A model generated the notes under the pieces. The model did no database searches, was not told the origin of the DNA, and saw only the letters and a list, made by a program, of their open reading frames with translations. Positions 21,895 through 33,707 of a DNA stretch of 64,000 nt are shown here, in pieces; the first letter of the stretch is position 1; the number at the start of each line of letters is the position of its first letter. The stretch spans positions 363,580 through 427,579 of the forward strand of contig JBBELK010000306.1 of assembly GCA_037783545.1 (NCBI GenBank), written 5' to 3'. Origin of the DNA: Henricia sp. BOLD:AAB3569 (Eukaryota > Echinodermata > Asteroidea > Spinulosida > Echinasteridae). The translations under genes were made by a program, and so were the position numbers.

Positions 21895-24800
21895 TAGCAG
21901 AGCGAGGTTCCGATCCTCGGACCTCTGGGTTATGGGCCCAGCACGCTTCCGCTGCGCCACTCTGCTTTCGTACTGTAAGATTTTTCGTGCTCTCACGTTG
22001 AAAGTCCTAAACGTGTGCAATAACTTTAATACGGTGAGTCAAAATGGCCCTCCTAAAAACAACCAGACACTTGTAGCAGAGCGAGGTTTCGATCCTCGGA
22101 CCTCTGGGTTATGGGCCCAGCACGCTTCCGCTGCGCCACTCTGCTTCCGTACTGTAAGATTGTTCGTGCTCTCACGTTGAAAGTCCTAAACGTGTGCAAT
22201 AACTTTAATACGGTGAGTCAAAATGGCCCTCCTAAAAACAACCAGACACTTGTAGCAGAGCGAGTTTTCGATCCTCGGATCTCTGGGTTATGGGCACAGC
22301 ACGCTTCCGCTGCGCCAATCTGCTTCCGTACTGTAAGATTTTTCGTGCTCTCACGTTGAAAGTCCTAAACGTGTGCAATAACTTTAATACGGTGAGTCAA
22401 AATGGCCCTCCTAAAAACAACCAGACACTTGTAGCAGAGCGAGGTTTCGATCCTCGGACCTCTGGGTTATGGGCCCAGCACGCTTCCGCTGCGCCACTCT
22501 GCTTCCGTACTGTAAGATTTTTCGTGCTCTCACGTTGAAAGTCCTAAACGTGTGCAATAACTTTAATACGGTGAGTCAAAATGGCCCTCCTAAAAACAAC
22601 CAGACACTTGTAGCAGAGCGAGGTTTCGATCCTCGGACCTCTGGGTTATGGGCCCAGCACGCTTCCGCTGCGCCACTCTGCTTCCGTACTGTAAGATTGT
22701 TCGTGCTCTCACGTTGAAAGTCCTAAACGTGTGCAATAACTTTAATACGGTGAGTCAAAATGGCCCTCCTAAAAACAACCAGACACTTGTAGCAGAGCGA
22801 GGTTTCGATCCTCGGACCTCTAGGTTATGGGCACAGCACGCTTCCGCTGCGCCACTCTGCTTCCGTACTGTAAGATTTTTCGTGCTCTCACGTTGAAAGT
22901 CCTAAACGTGTGCAATAACTTTAATACGGTGAGTCAAAATGGCCCTCCTAAAAACAACCAGACACTTGTAGCAGAGCGAGGTTTCGATCCTCGGACCTCT
23001 GGGTTATGGGCCCAGCACGCTTCCGCTGCGCCACTCTGCTTCCGTACTGTAAGATTTTTCGTGCTCTCACGTTGAAAGTCCTAAACGTGTGCAATAACTT
23101 TAATACGGTGAGTCAAAATGGCCCTCCTAAAAACAACCAGACACTTGTAGCAGAGCGAGGTTTCGATCCTCGGACCTCTGGGTTATGGGCCCAGCACGCT
23201 TCCGCTGCGCCACTCTGCTTCCGTACTGTAGGATTTTTCGTGCTCTCACGTTGAAAGTCCTAAACGTGTGCAATAACTTTAATACGGTGAGTCAAAATGG
23301 CCCTCCTAAAAACAACCAGACACTTGTAGCAGAGCGAGGTTTCGATCCTCGGACCTCTGGGTTATGGGCCCAGCACGCTTCGACTGCGCCACTCTGCTTC
23401 CGTACTGTAAGCTTTTTCGTGCTCTCACGTTGAAAGTCCTAAACGTGTGCAATAACTTTAATACGGTGAGTCAAAATGGCCCTCCTAAAAACAACCAGAC
23501 ACTTGTAGCAGAGCGAGGTTTCGCTCCTCGGACCTCTGGGTTATGGGCACAGCACGCTTCCGCTGCGCCACTCTGCTTCCGTACTGTAAGATTTTTCGTG
23601 CTCTCACGTTGAAAGTCCTAAACGTGTGCAATAACTTTAATACGGTGAGTCAAAATGGCCCTCCTAAAAACAACCAGACACTTGTAGCAGAGCGAGGTTT
23701 CGATCCTCGGACCTCTGGGTTATGGGCCCAGCACGCTTCCGCTGCGCCACTCTGCTTCCGTACTGTAAGATTTTTCGTGCTCTCACGTTGAAAGTCCTAA
23801 ACGTGTGCAATAACTTTAATACGGTGAGTCAAAATGGCCCTCCTAAAAACAACCAGACACTTGTAGCAGAGCGAGGTTTCGATCCTCGGACCTCTGGGTT
23901 ATGGGCCCAGCACGCTTCCGCTGCGCCACTCTGCTTCCGTACTGTCAGTTTTTTCGTGCTCTCACGTTGAAAGTCCTAAACGTGTGCAATAACTTTAATA
24001 CGGTGAGTCAAAATGGCCCTCCTAAAAACAACCAGACACTTGTAGCAGAGCGAGGTTTCGATCCTCGGACCTCTGGGTTATGGGCCCAGCACGCTTCGAC
24101 TGCGCCACTCTGCTTCCGTACTGTAAGATTTTTCGTGCTCTCACGTTGAAAGTCCTAAACGTGTGCAATAACTTTAATACGGTGAGTCAAAATGGCCCTC
24201 CTAAAAACAACCAGACACTTGTAGCAGAGCGAGGTTTCGATCCTCGGACCTCTGGGTTATGGGCCCAGCACGCTTCGACTGCGCCACTCTGCTTCCGTAC
24301 TGTAAGATTTTTCGTGCTCTCACGTTGACAGTCCTAAACGTGTGCAATAACTTTAATACGGTGAGTCAAAATGGCCCTCCTAAAAACAACCAGACACTTG
24401 TAGCAGAGCGAGGTTTCGATCCTCGGACCTCTGGGTTATGGGCCCAGCACGCTTCCGCTGCGCCACTCTGCTTCCGTACTGTAGGATTTTTCGTGCTCTC
24501 ACGTTGAAAGTCCTAAACGTGTGCAATAACTTTAATACGGTGAGTCAAAATGGCCCTCCTAAAAACAACCAGACACTTGTAGCAGAGCGAGGTTTCGATC
24601 CTCGGACCTCTGGGTTATGGGCCCAGCACGCTTCGACTGCGCCACTCTGCTTCCGTACTGTAAGCTTTTTCGTGCTCTCACGTTGAAAGTCCTAAACGTG
24701 TGCAATAACTTTAATACGGTGAGTCAAAATGGCCCTCCTAAAAACAACCAGACACTTGTAGCAGAGCGAGGTTTCGCTCCTCGGACCTCTGGGTTATGGG

Positions 24801-27800
24801 CACAGCACGCTTCCGCTGCGCCACTCTGCTTCCGTACTGTAAGATTTTTCGTGCTCTCACGTTGAAAGTCCTAAACGTGTGCAATAACTTTAATACGGTG
24901 AGTCAAAATGGCCCTCCTAAAAACAACCAGACACTTGTAGCAGAGCGAGGTTTCGATCCTCGGACCTCTGGGTTATGGGCCCAGCACGCTTCCGCTGCGC
25001 CACTCTGCTTCCGTACTGTAAGATTTTTCGTGCTCTCACGTTGAAAGTCCTAAACGTGTGCAATAACTTTAATACGGTGAGTCAAAATGGCCCTCCTAAA
25101 AACAACCAGACACTTGTAGCAGAGCGAGGTTTCGATCCTCGGACCTCTGGGTTATGGGCCCAGCACGCTTCCGCTGCGCCACTCTGCTTCCGTACTGTCA
25201 GTTTTTTCGTGCTCTCACGTTGAAAGTCCTAAACGTGTGCAATAACTTTAATACGGTGAGTCAAAATGGCCCTCCTAAAAACAACCAGACACTTGTAGCA
25301 GAGCGAGGTTTCGATCCTCGGACCTCTGGGTTATGGGCCCAGCACGCTTCGACTGCGCCACTCTGCTTCCGTACTGTAAGATTTTTCGTGCTCTCACGTT
25401 GAAAGTCCTAAACGTGTGCAATAACTTTAATACGGTGAGTCAAAATGGCCCTCCTAAAAACAACCAGACACTTGTAGCAGAGCGAGGTTTCGATCCTCGG
25501 ACCTCTGGGTTATGGGCCCAGCACGCTTCGACTGCGCCACTCTGCTTCCGTACTGTAAGATTTTTCGTGCTCTCACGTTGACAGTCCTAAACGTGTGCAA
25601 TAACTTTAATACGGTGAGTCAAAATGGCCCTCCTAAAAACAACCAGACACTTGTAGCAGAGCGAGGTTTCGATCCTCGGACCTCTGGGTTATGGGCCCAG
25701 CACGCTTCCGCTGCGCCACTCTGCTTCCGTACTGTAAAATTTTTCGTGCTCTCACGTTGAAAGTCCTAAACGTGTGCAATAACTTTAATACGGTGAGTCA
25801 AAATGGCCCTCCTAAAAACAACCTGACACTTGTAGCAGAGCGAGGTTTCGATCCTCGGACCTCTGGGTTATGGGCACAGCACGCTTCCGCTGCGCCACTC
25901 TGCTTCCGTACTGTAAAATTTTTCGTGCTCTCACGTTGAAAGTCCTAAACGTGTGCAATAACTTTAATACGGTGAGTCAAAATGGCCCTCCTAAAAACAA
26001 CCAGACACTTGTAGCAGAGCGAGGTTTCGATCCTCGGACCTCTGGGTTATGGGCACAGCACGCTTCCGCTGCGCCACTCTGCTTCCGTACTGTAAAATTG
26101 TTCGTGCTCTCACGTTGAAAGTCCTAAACGTGTGCAATAACTTTAATACGGTGAGTCAAAATGGCCCTCCTAAAAACAACCAGACACTTGTAGCAGAGCG
26201 AGGTTTCGATCCTCGGACCTCTGGGTTATGGGCCCAGCACGCTTCCGCTGCGCCACTCTGCTTCCGTACTGTAAGATTTTTCGTGCTCTCACGTTGAAAG
26301 TCCTAAACGTGTGCAATAACTTTAATACGGTGAGTCAAAATGGCCCTCCTAAAAACAACCAGACACTTGTAGCAGAGCGAGGTTTCGATCCTCGGACCTC
26401 TGGGTTATGGGCCCAGCACGCTTCGACTGCGCCACTCTGCTTCCGTACTGTAAGATTTTTCGTGCTCTCACGTTGAAAGTCCTAAACGTGTGCAATAACT
26501 TTAATACGGTGAGTCAAAATGGCCCTCCTAAAAACAACCAGACACTTGTAGCAGAGCGAGGTTTCGATCCTCGGACCTCTGGGTTATGGGCCCAGCACGC
26601 TTCCGCTGCGCCACTCTGCTTCCGTACTGTAAGATTTTTCGTGCTCTCATGTTGAAAGTCCTAAACGTGTGCAAAAACTTTAATACGGTGGGTCAAAATG
26701 GCCCTCCTAAAAACAACCAGATACTTGTAGCAGAGCGAGGTTTCGATCCTCGGACCTCTGGGTTATGGGCCCAGCACGCTTCCGCTGCGCCACTCTGCTT
26801 CCGTTCTGTAAAATTTTTCGTGCTCTCACGTTGAAAGTCCTAAACGTGTGCAATAACTTTAATACGGTGAGTCAAAATGGCCCTCCTAAAAACAACCAGA
26901 CACTTGTAGCAGAGCGAGGTTTCGATCCTCGGACCTCTGGGTTATGGGCCCAGCACGCTTCCGCTGCGCCACTCTGCTTCCGTACTGTAAGATTTTTCGT
27001 GCTCTCACGTTGAAAGTCCTAAACGTGTGCAATAACTTTAATACGGTGAGTCAAAATGGCCCTCCTAAAAACAACCAGACACTTGTAGCAGAGCGAGGTT
27101 TCGATCCTCGGACCTCTGGGTTATGGGCCCAGCACGCTTCCGCTGCGCCACTCTGCTTCCGTACTGTAAGATTTTTCGTGCTCTCACGTTGAAAGTCCTA
27201 AACGTGTGCAATAACTTTAATACGGTGAGTCAAAATGGCCCTCCTAAAAACAACCAGACACTTGTAGCAGAGCGAGGTTTCGATCCTCGGACCTCTGGGT
27301 TATGGGCCCAGCACGCTTCCGCTGCGCCACTCTGCTTCCGTACTGTAAGATTTTTCGTGCTCTCACGTTGAAAGTCCTAAACGTGTGCAATAACTTTAAT
27401 ACGGTGAGTCAAAATGGCCCTCCTAAAAACAACCAGACACTTGTAGCAGAGCGAGGTTTCGATCCTCGGACCTCTGGGTTATGGGCCCAGCACGCTTCCG
27501 CTGCGCCACTCTGCTTCCGTACTGTAAGATTTTTCGTGCTCTCACGTTGAAAGTCCTAAACGTGTGCAATAACTTTAATACGGTGAGTCAAAATGGCCCT
27601 CCTAAAAACAACCAGACACTTGTAGCAGAGCGAGGTTTCGATCCTCGGACCTCTGGGTTATGGGCCCAGCACGCTTCCGCTGCGCCACTCTGCTTCCGTA
27701 CTGTAAGATTTTTCGTGCTCTCACGTTGAAAGTCCTAAACGTGTGCAATAACTTTAATACGGTGAGTCAAAATGGCCCTCCTAAAAACAACCAGACACTT

Positions 27801-27873
27801 GTAGCAGAGCGAGGTTTCGATCCTCGGACCTCTGGGTTATGGGCCCAGCACGCTTCCGCTGCGCCACTCTGCT
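21895..27873 (-). tRNA. Block of 34 iMet tRNA genes
   Basis: The first gene is 21895-21966 and the last 27802-27873, step 179. Variants: 21895 A58G; 22253 (own entry); 22790 G30U, C41U; 23327, 24043, 24222, 24580, 25296, 25475 and 26370 G18C, C16U; 23506 and 24759 G30U, U55G; 25833 and 26012 G30U. From 26549 on all copies are consensus, a sharp change from the mutated region to a clean one. Confidence 0.93.
22253..22324 (-). tRNA. Heavily mutated iMet tRNA copy, duplicate of 17429
   Basis: It carries C61A, G46A, G30U and G7U but keeps G31. The one difference from its partner 4824 bp to the left dates to after the 27-unit duplication, or is a sequence error. Confidence 0.75.
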
Positions 27874-27981
27874 TCCGTACTGTAAGATTTTTCGTGCTCT
27901 CACGTTGAAAGTCCTAAACGTGTGCAATAACTTTAATACGGTGAGTCAAAATGGCCCTCCTAAAAAACAACCAGACACTTG

Positions 27982-30900
27982 TAGCAGAGCGAGGTTTCGA
28001 TCCTCGGACCTCTGGGTTATGGGCCCAGCACGCTTCCGCTGCGCCACTCTGCTTCCGTACTGTAAGATTTTTCGTGCTCTCACGTTGAAAGTCCTAAACG
28101 TGTGCAATAACTTTAATACGGTGAGTCAAAATGGCCCTCCTAAAAACAACCAGACACTTGTAGCAGAGCGAGGTTTCGATCCTCGGACCTCTGGGTTATG
28201 GGCCCAGCACGCTTCCGCTGCGCCACTCTGCTTCCGTACTGTAAGATTTTTCGTGCTCTCATGTTGAAAGTCCTAAACGTGTGCAATAACTTTAATACGG
28301 TGAGTCAAAATGGCCCTCCTAAAAACAACCAGACACTTGTAGCAGAGCGAGGTTTCGATCCTCGGACCTCTGGGTTATGGGCCCAGCACGCTTCCGCTGC
28401 GCCACTCTGCTTCCGTACTGTAAGATTTTTCGTGCTCTCACGTTGAAAGTCCTAAACGTGTGCAATAACTTTAATACGGTGAGTCAAAATGGCCCTCCTA
28501 AAAACAACCAGACACTTGTAGCAGAGCGAGGTTTCGATCCTCGGACCTCTGGGTTATGGGCCCAGCACGCTTCCGCTGCGCCACTCTGCTTCCGTACTGT
28601 AAGATTTTTCGTGCTCTCACGTTGAAAGTCCTAAACGTGTGCAATAACTTTAATACGGTGAGTCAAAATGGCCCTCCTAAAAACAACCAGACACTTGTAG
28701 CAGAGCGAGGTTTCGATCCTCGGACCTCTGGGTTATGGGCCCAGCACGCTTCCGCTGCGCCACTCTGCTTCCGTACTGTAAGATTTTTCGTGCTCTCACG
28801 TTGAAAGTCCTAAACGTGTGCAATAACTTTAATACGGTGAGTCAAAATGGCCCTCCTAAAAACAACCAGACACTTGTAGCAGAGCGAGGTTTCGATCCTC
28901 GGACCTCTGGGTTATGGGCCCAGCACGCTTCGAATGCGCCACTCTGCTTCCGTACTGTAAGATTTTTCGTGCTCTCACGTTGAAAGTCCTAAACGTGTGC
29001 AATAACTTTAATACGGTGAGTCAAAATGGCCCTCCTAAAAACAACCAGACACTTGTAGCAGAGCGAGGTTTAGATCCTCGGACCTCTGGGTTATGGGCCC
29101 AGCACGCTTCCGCTGCGCCACTCTGCTTCCGTACTGTAAGATTTTTCGTGCTCTCACGTTGAAAGTCCTAAACGTGTGCAATAACTTTAATACGGTGAGT
29201 CAAAATGGCCCTCCTAAAAACAACCAGACACTTGTAGCAGAGCGAGGTTTCGATCCTCGGACCTCTGGGTTATGGGCCCAGCACGCTTCCGCTGCGCCAC
29301 TCTGCTTCCGTACTGTAAGATTTTTCGTGCTCTCACGTTGAAAGTCCTAAACGTGTGCAATAACTTTTATACGGTGAGTCAAAATGGCCCTCCTAAAAAC
29401 AACCAGACACTTGTAGCAGAGCGAGGTTTCGATCCTCGGACCTCTGGGTTATGGGCCCAGCACGCTTCCGCTGCGCCACTCTGCTTCCGTACTGTAAGAT
29501 TTTTCGTGCTCTCACGTTGAAAGTCCTAAACGTGTGCAATAACTTTAATACGGTGAGTCAAAATGGCCCTCCTAAAAACAACCAGACACTTGTAGCAGAG
29601 CGAGGTTTCGATCCTCGGACCTCTGGGTTATGGGCCCAGCACGCTTCCGCTGCGCCACTCTGCTTCCGTACTGTAAGATTTTTCGTGCTCTCACGTTGAA
29701 AGTCCTAAACGTGTGCAATAACTTTAATACGGTGAGTCAAAATGGCCCTCCTAAAAACAACCAGACACTTGTAGCAGAGCGAGGTTTCGATCCTCGGACC
29801 TCTGGGTTATGGGCCCAGCACGCTTCCGCTGCGCCACTCTGCTTCCGTACTGTAAGATTTTTCGTGCTCTCATGTTGAAAGTCCTAAACGTGTGCAATAA
29901 CTTTAATACGGTGAGTCAAAATGGCCCTCCTAAAAACAACCAGACACTTGTAGCAGAGCGAGGTTTCGATCCTCGGACCTCTGGGTTATGGGCCCAGCAC
30001 GCTTCCGCTGCGCCACTCTGCTTCCGTACTGTAAGATTTTTCGTGCTCTCACGTTGAAAGTCCTAAACGTGTGCAATAACTTTAATACGGTGAGTCAAAA
30101 TGGCCCTCCTAAAAACAACCAGACACTTGTAGCAGAGCGAGGTTTCGATCCTCGGACCTCTGGGTTATGGGCCCAGCACGCTTCCGCTGCGCCACTCTGC
30201 TTCCGTACTGTAAGATTTTTCGTGCTCTCACGTTGAAAGTCCTAAACGTGTGCAATAACTTTAATACGGTGAGTCAAAATGGCCCTCCTAAAAACAACCA
30301 GACACTTGTAGCAGAGCGAGGTTTCGATCCTCGGACCTCTGGGTTATGGGCCCAGCACGCTTCCGCTGCGCCACTCTGCTTCCGTACTGTAAGATTTTTC
30401 GTGCTCTCACGTTGAAAGTCCTAAACGTGTGCAATAACTTTAATACGGTGAGTCAAAATGGCCCTCCTAAAAACAACCAGACACTTGTAGCAGAGCGAGG
30501 TTTCGATCCTCGGACCTCTGGGTTATGGGCCCAGCACGCTTCCGCTGCGCCACTCTGTTTCCGTACTGTAAGATTTTTCGTGCTCTCATGTTGAAAGTCC
30601 TAAACGTGTGCAATAACTTTAATACGGTGAGTCAAAATGGCCCTCCTAAAAACAACCAGACACTTGTAGCAGAGCGAGGTTTCGATCCTCGGACCTCTGG
30701 GTTATGGGCCCAGCACGCTTCCGCTGCGCCACTCTGCTTCCGTACTGTAAGATTTTTCGTGCTCTCACGTTGAAAGTCCTAAACGTGTGCAATAACTTTA
30801 ATACGGTGAGTCAAAATGGCCCTCCTAAAAACAACCAGACACTTGTAGCAGAGCGAGGTTTCGATCCTCGGACCTCTGGGTTATGGGCCCAGCACGCTTC

Positions 30901-31275
30901 CGCTGCGCCACTCTGCTTCCGTACTGTAAGATTTTTCGTGCTCTCACGTTGAAAGTCCTAAACGTGTGCAATAACTTTAATACGGTGAGTCAAAATGGCC
31001 CTCCTAAAAACAACCAGACACTTGTAGCAGAGCGAGGTTTCGATCCTCGGACCTCTGGGTTATGGGCCCAGCACGCTTCCGCTGCGCCACTCTGCTTCCG
31101 TACTGTAATATTTTTCGTGCTCTCACGTTGAAAGTCCTAAACGTGTGCAATAACTTTAATACGGTGAGTCAAAATGGCCCTCCTAAAAACAACCAGACAC
31201 TTGTAGCAGAGCGAGGTTTCGATCCTCGGACCTCTGGGTTATGGGCCCAGCACGCTTCGAATGCGCCACTCTGCT
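27982..31275 (-). tRNA. Block of 19 iMet tRNA genes
   Basis: The first gene is 27982-28053 and the last 31204-31275. The block is offset by one base from its neighbour because the T5 terminator downstream of the first gene is T6 here. Variants: 28877 and 31204 have three D-loop changes (G18C, C16U, G15U); 29056 G57U. The other 16 are consensus. Confidence 0.93.
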
Positions 31276-31560
31276 TCCGTACTGTAAGATTTTTCGTGCT
31301 CTCACGTTGAAAGTCCTAAACGTGCAATAACTTTAATACGGTGAGTCAAAATGGCCCTCCTAAAAACAACCAGACACTTGTAGCAGAGCGAGGTTTAGAT
31401 CCTCGGACCTCTGGGTTATGGGCCCAGCACGCTTCCGCTGCGCCACTCTGCTTCCGTACTGTAAGATTTTTCGTGCTCTCACGTTGAAAGTCCTAAACGT
31501 GTGCAATAACTTTAATACGGTGAGTCAAAATGGCCCTCCTAAAAACAACCAGACACTTGT
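28877..31560. repeat. Duplication with 13-unit offset
   Basis: Three markers, namely a triple D-loop variant gene (28877, 31204), a G57U gene (29056, 31381) and a CTTTTATACG spacer (about 29365, 31690), repeat at 2325-2327 bp. The 2-bp difference is the GT deletion near 31325. Confidence 0.8.
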
Positions 31561-32454
31561 AGCAGAGCGAGGTTTCGATCCTCGGACCTCTGGGTTATGG
31601 GCCCAGCACGCTTCCGCTGCGCCACTCTGCTTCCGTACTGTAAGATTTTTCGTGCTCTCACGTTGAAAGTCCTAAACGTGTGCAATAACTTTTATACGGT
31701 GAGTCAAAATGGCCCTCCTAAAAACAACCAGACACTTGTAGCAGAGCGAGGTTTCGATCCTCGGACCTCTGGGTTATGGGCCCAGCACGCTTCCGCTGCG
31801 CCACTCTGCTTCCGTACTGTAAGATTTTTCGTGCTCTCACGTTGAAAGTCCTAAACGTGTGCAATAACTTTAATACGGTGAGTCAAAATGGCCCTCCTAA
31901 AAACAACCAGACACTTTTAGCAAAGCGAGGTTTCGATCCTCGGACCTCTGGGTTATGGGCCCAGCAAGCTTCCGCTGCGCCACTCTGCTTCCGTACTGTA
32001 AGATTTTTCGTGCTCTCACGTTGAAAGTCCTAAACGTGTGCAATAACTTTAATACGGTGAGTCAAAATGGCCCTCCTAAAAACAACCAGACACTTGTAGC
32101 AGAGCGAGGTTTCGATCCTCGGACCTCTGGGTTATGGGCCCAGCACGCTTCCGCTGCGCCACTCTGCTTCCGTACTGTAAGATTTTTCGTGCTCTCACGT
32201 TGAAAGTCCTAAACGTGTGCAATAACTTTAATACGGTGAGTCAAAATGGCCCTCCTAAAAACAACCAGACACTTGTAGCAGAGCGAGGTTTCGATCCTCG
32301 GACCTCTGGGTTATGGGCCCAGCACGCTTCCGCTGCGCCACTCTGCTTCCGTACTGTAAGATTGTTCGTGCTCTCACGTTGAAAGTCCTAAACGTGTGCA
32401 ATAACTTTAATACGGTGAGTCAAAATGGCCCTCCTAAAAACAACCAGACACTTG

Positions 32455-32526
32455 TAGCAGAGCGAGGTTTCGATCCTCGGACCTCTGGGTTATGAACCCA
32501 GCACGCTTCCGCTGCGCCACTCTGCT
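32455..32526 (-). tRNA. iMet tRNA with U32-U33 anticodon loop
   Basis: The loop reads TTCATAA instead of CCCATAA. The CAT anticodon is intact, but C33, typical of animal initiators, has reverted to the U33 of elongator tRNAs, and C32 is U. Both adjacent bases changed together (plus GG to AA at 32495-32496). The rest of the initiator body is unchanged. Confidence 0.8.
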
Positions 32527-33707
32527 TCCGTACTGTAAGATTGTTCGTGCTCTCACGTTGAAAGTCTTAAACATGTGCAAAAACTTTAATACGGTGAGTC
32601 AAAATGGCCCTCCTAAAAACAACCAGACACTTGTAGCAGAGCGAGGTTTCGATCCTCGGACCTCTGGGTTATGGGCCCAGCACGCTTCCGCTGCGCCACT
32701 CTGCTTCCGTACTGTAAGATTTTTCGTGCTCTCACGTTGAAAGTCCTAAACGTGTGCAATAACTTTAATACGGTGAGTCAAAATGGCCCTCCTAAAAACA
32801 ACCAGACACTTGTAGCAGAGCGAGGTTTCGATCCTCGGACCTCTGGGTTATGGGCCCAGCACGCTTCCGCTGCGCCACTCTGCTTCCGTACTGTAAGATT
32901 TTTCGTGCTCTCACGTTGAAAGTCCTAAACGTGTGCAATAACTTTAATACGGTGAGTCAAAATGGCCCTCCTAAAAACAACCAGACACTTGTAGCAGAGC
33001 GAGGTTTCGATCCTCGGACCTCTGGGTTATGGGCCCAGCACGCTTCCGCTGCGCCACTCTGCTTCCGTACTGTAAGATTTTTCGTGCTCTCACGTTGAAA
33101 GTCCTAAACGTGTGCAATAACTTTAATACGGTGAGTCAAAATGGCCCTCCTAAAAACAACCAGACACTTGTAGCAGAGCGAGGTTTCGATCCTCGGACCT
33201 CTGGGTTATGGGCCCAGCACGCTTCCGCTGCGCCACTCTGCTTCCGTACTGTAAGATTTTTCGTGCTCTCACGTTGAAAGTCTTAAACGTGTGCAATAAC
33301 TTTAATACGGTGAGTCAAAATGGCCCTCCTAAAAACAACCAGACACTTGTAGCAGAGCGAGGTTTCGATCCTCGGACCTCTGGGTTATGGGCCCAGCACG
33401 CTTCCGCTGCGCCACTCTGCTTCCGTACTGTAAGATTGTTCGTGCTCTCACGTTGAAAGTCCTAAACGTGTGCAATAACTTTAATACGGTGAGTCAAAAT
33501 GGCCCTACTAAAAACAACCAGACACTTGTAGCAGAGCGAGGTTTCGATCCTCGGACCTCTGGGTTATGGGCCCAGCACGCTTCCGCTGCGCCACTCTGCT
33601 TCCGTACTGTAAGATTTTTCGTGCTCTCACGTTGAAAGTCTTAAACATGTGCAAAAACTTTAATACGGTGAGTCAAAATGGCCCTCCTAAAAACAACCAG
33701 ACACTTG

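Larger units (their letters stand above)
15111..24758. repeat. Tandem duplication of 27 units (4824 bp)
   Basis: Copies 15111-19934 and 19935-24758 agree unit by unit: two G18C genes, the ACAGTC spacer, two G30U genes, C32A, the 9-bp-deletion copy, A58G, the five-change copy, G30U/C41U, G30U/U55G. The few differences I saw are GGGAACAGC versus GGGCACAGC (17470/22294), GGCCCACCT versus GGCCCTCCT (16693/21517) and ATTATTC versus ATTTTTC (19661/24485). Confidence 0.9.
18324..25653. repeat. 7-unit module (1253 bp) repeated within the larger duplication
   Basis: A module of GTAGGAT-flank gene, G18C gene with AGCTTTTTC flank, G30U/U55G gene, plain gene, CAGTTTTTT-flank gene and two G18C genes, ending in the ACAGTC spacer, begins at 18324, 23148 and 24401. 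A related form begins at 14574. Modules at 23148 and 24401 are directly adjacent. Confidence 0.8.

Noticed and set aside
27839-28267. A 142-aa plus-strand open frame, and a similar one at 42694-43122
   Set aside because: Both result from a 1-bp insertion in an A or T run that joins two antisense frames. Not genes.
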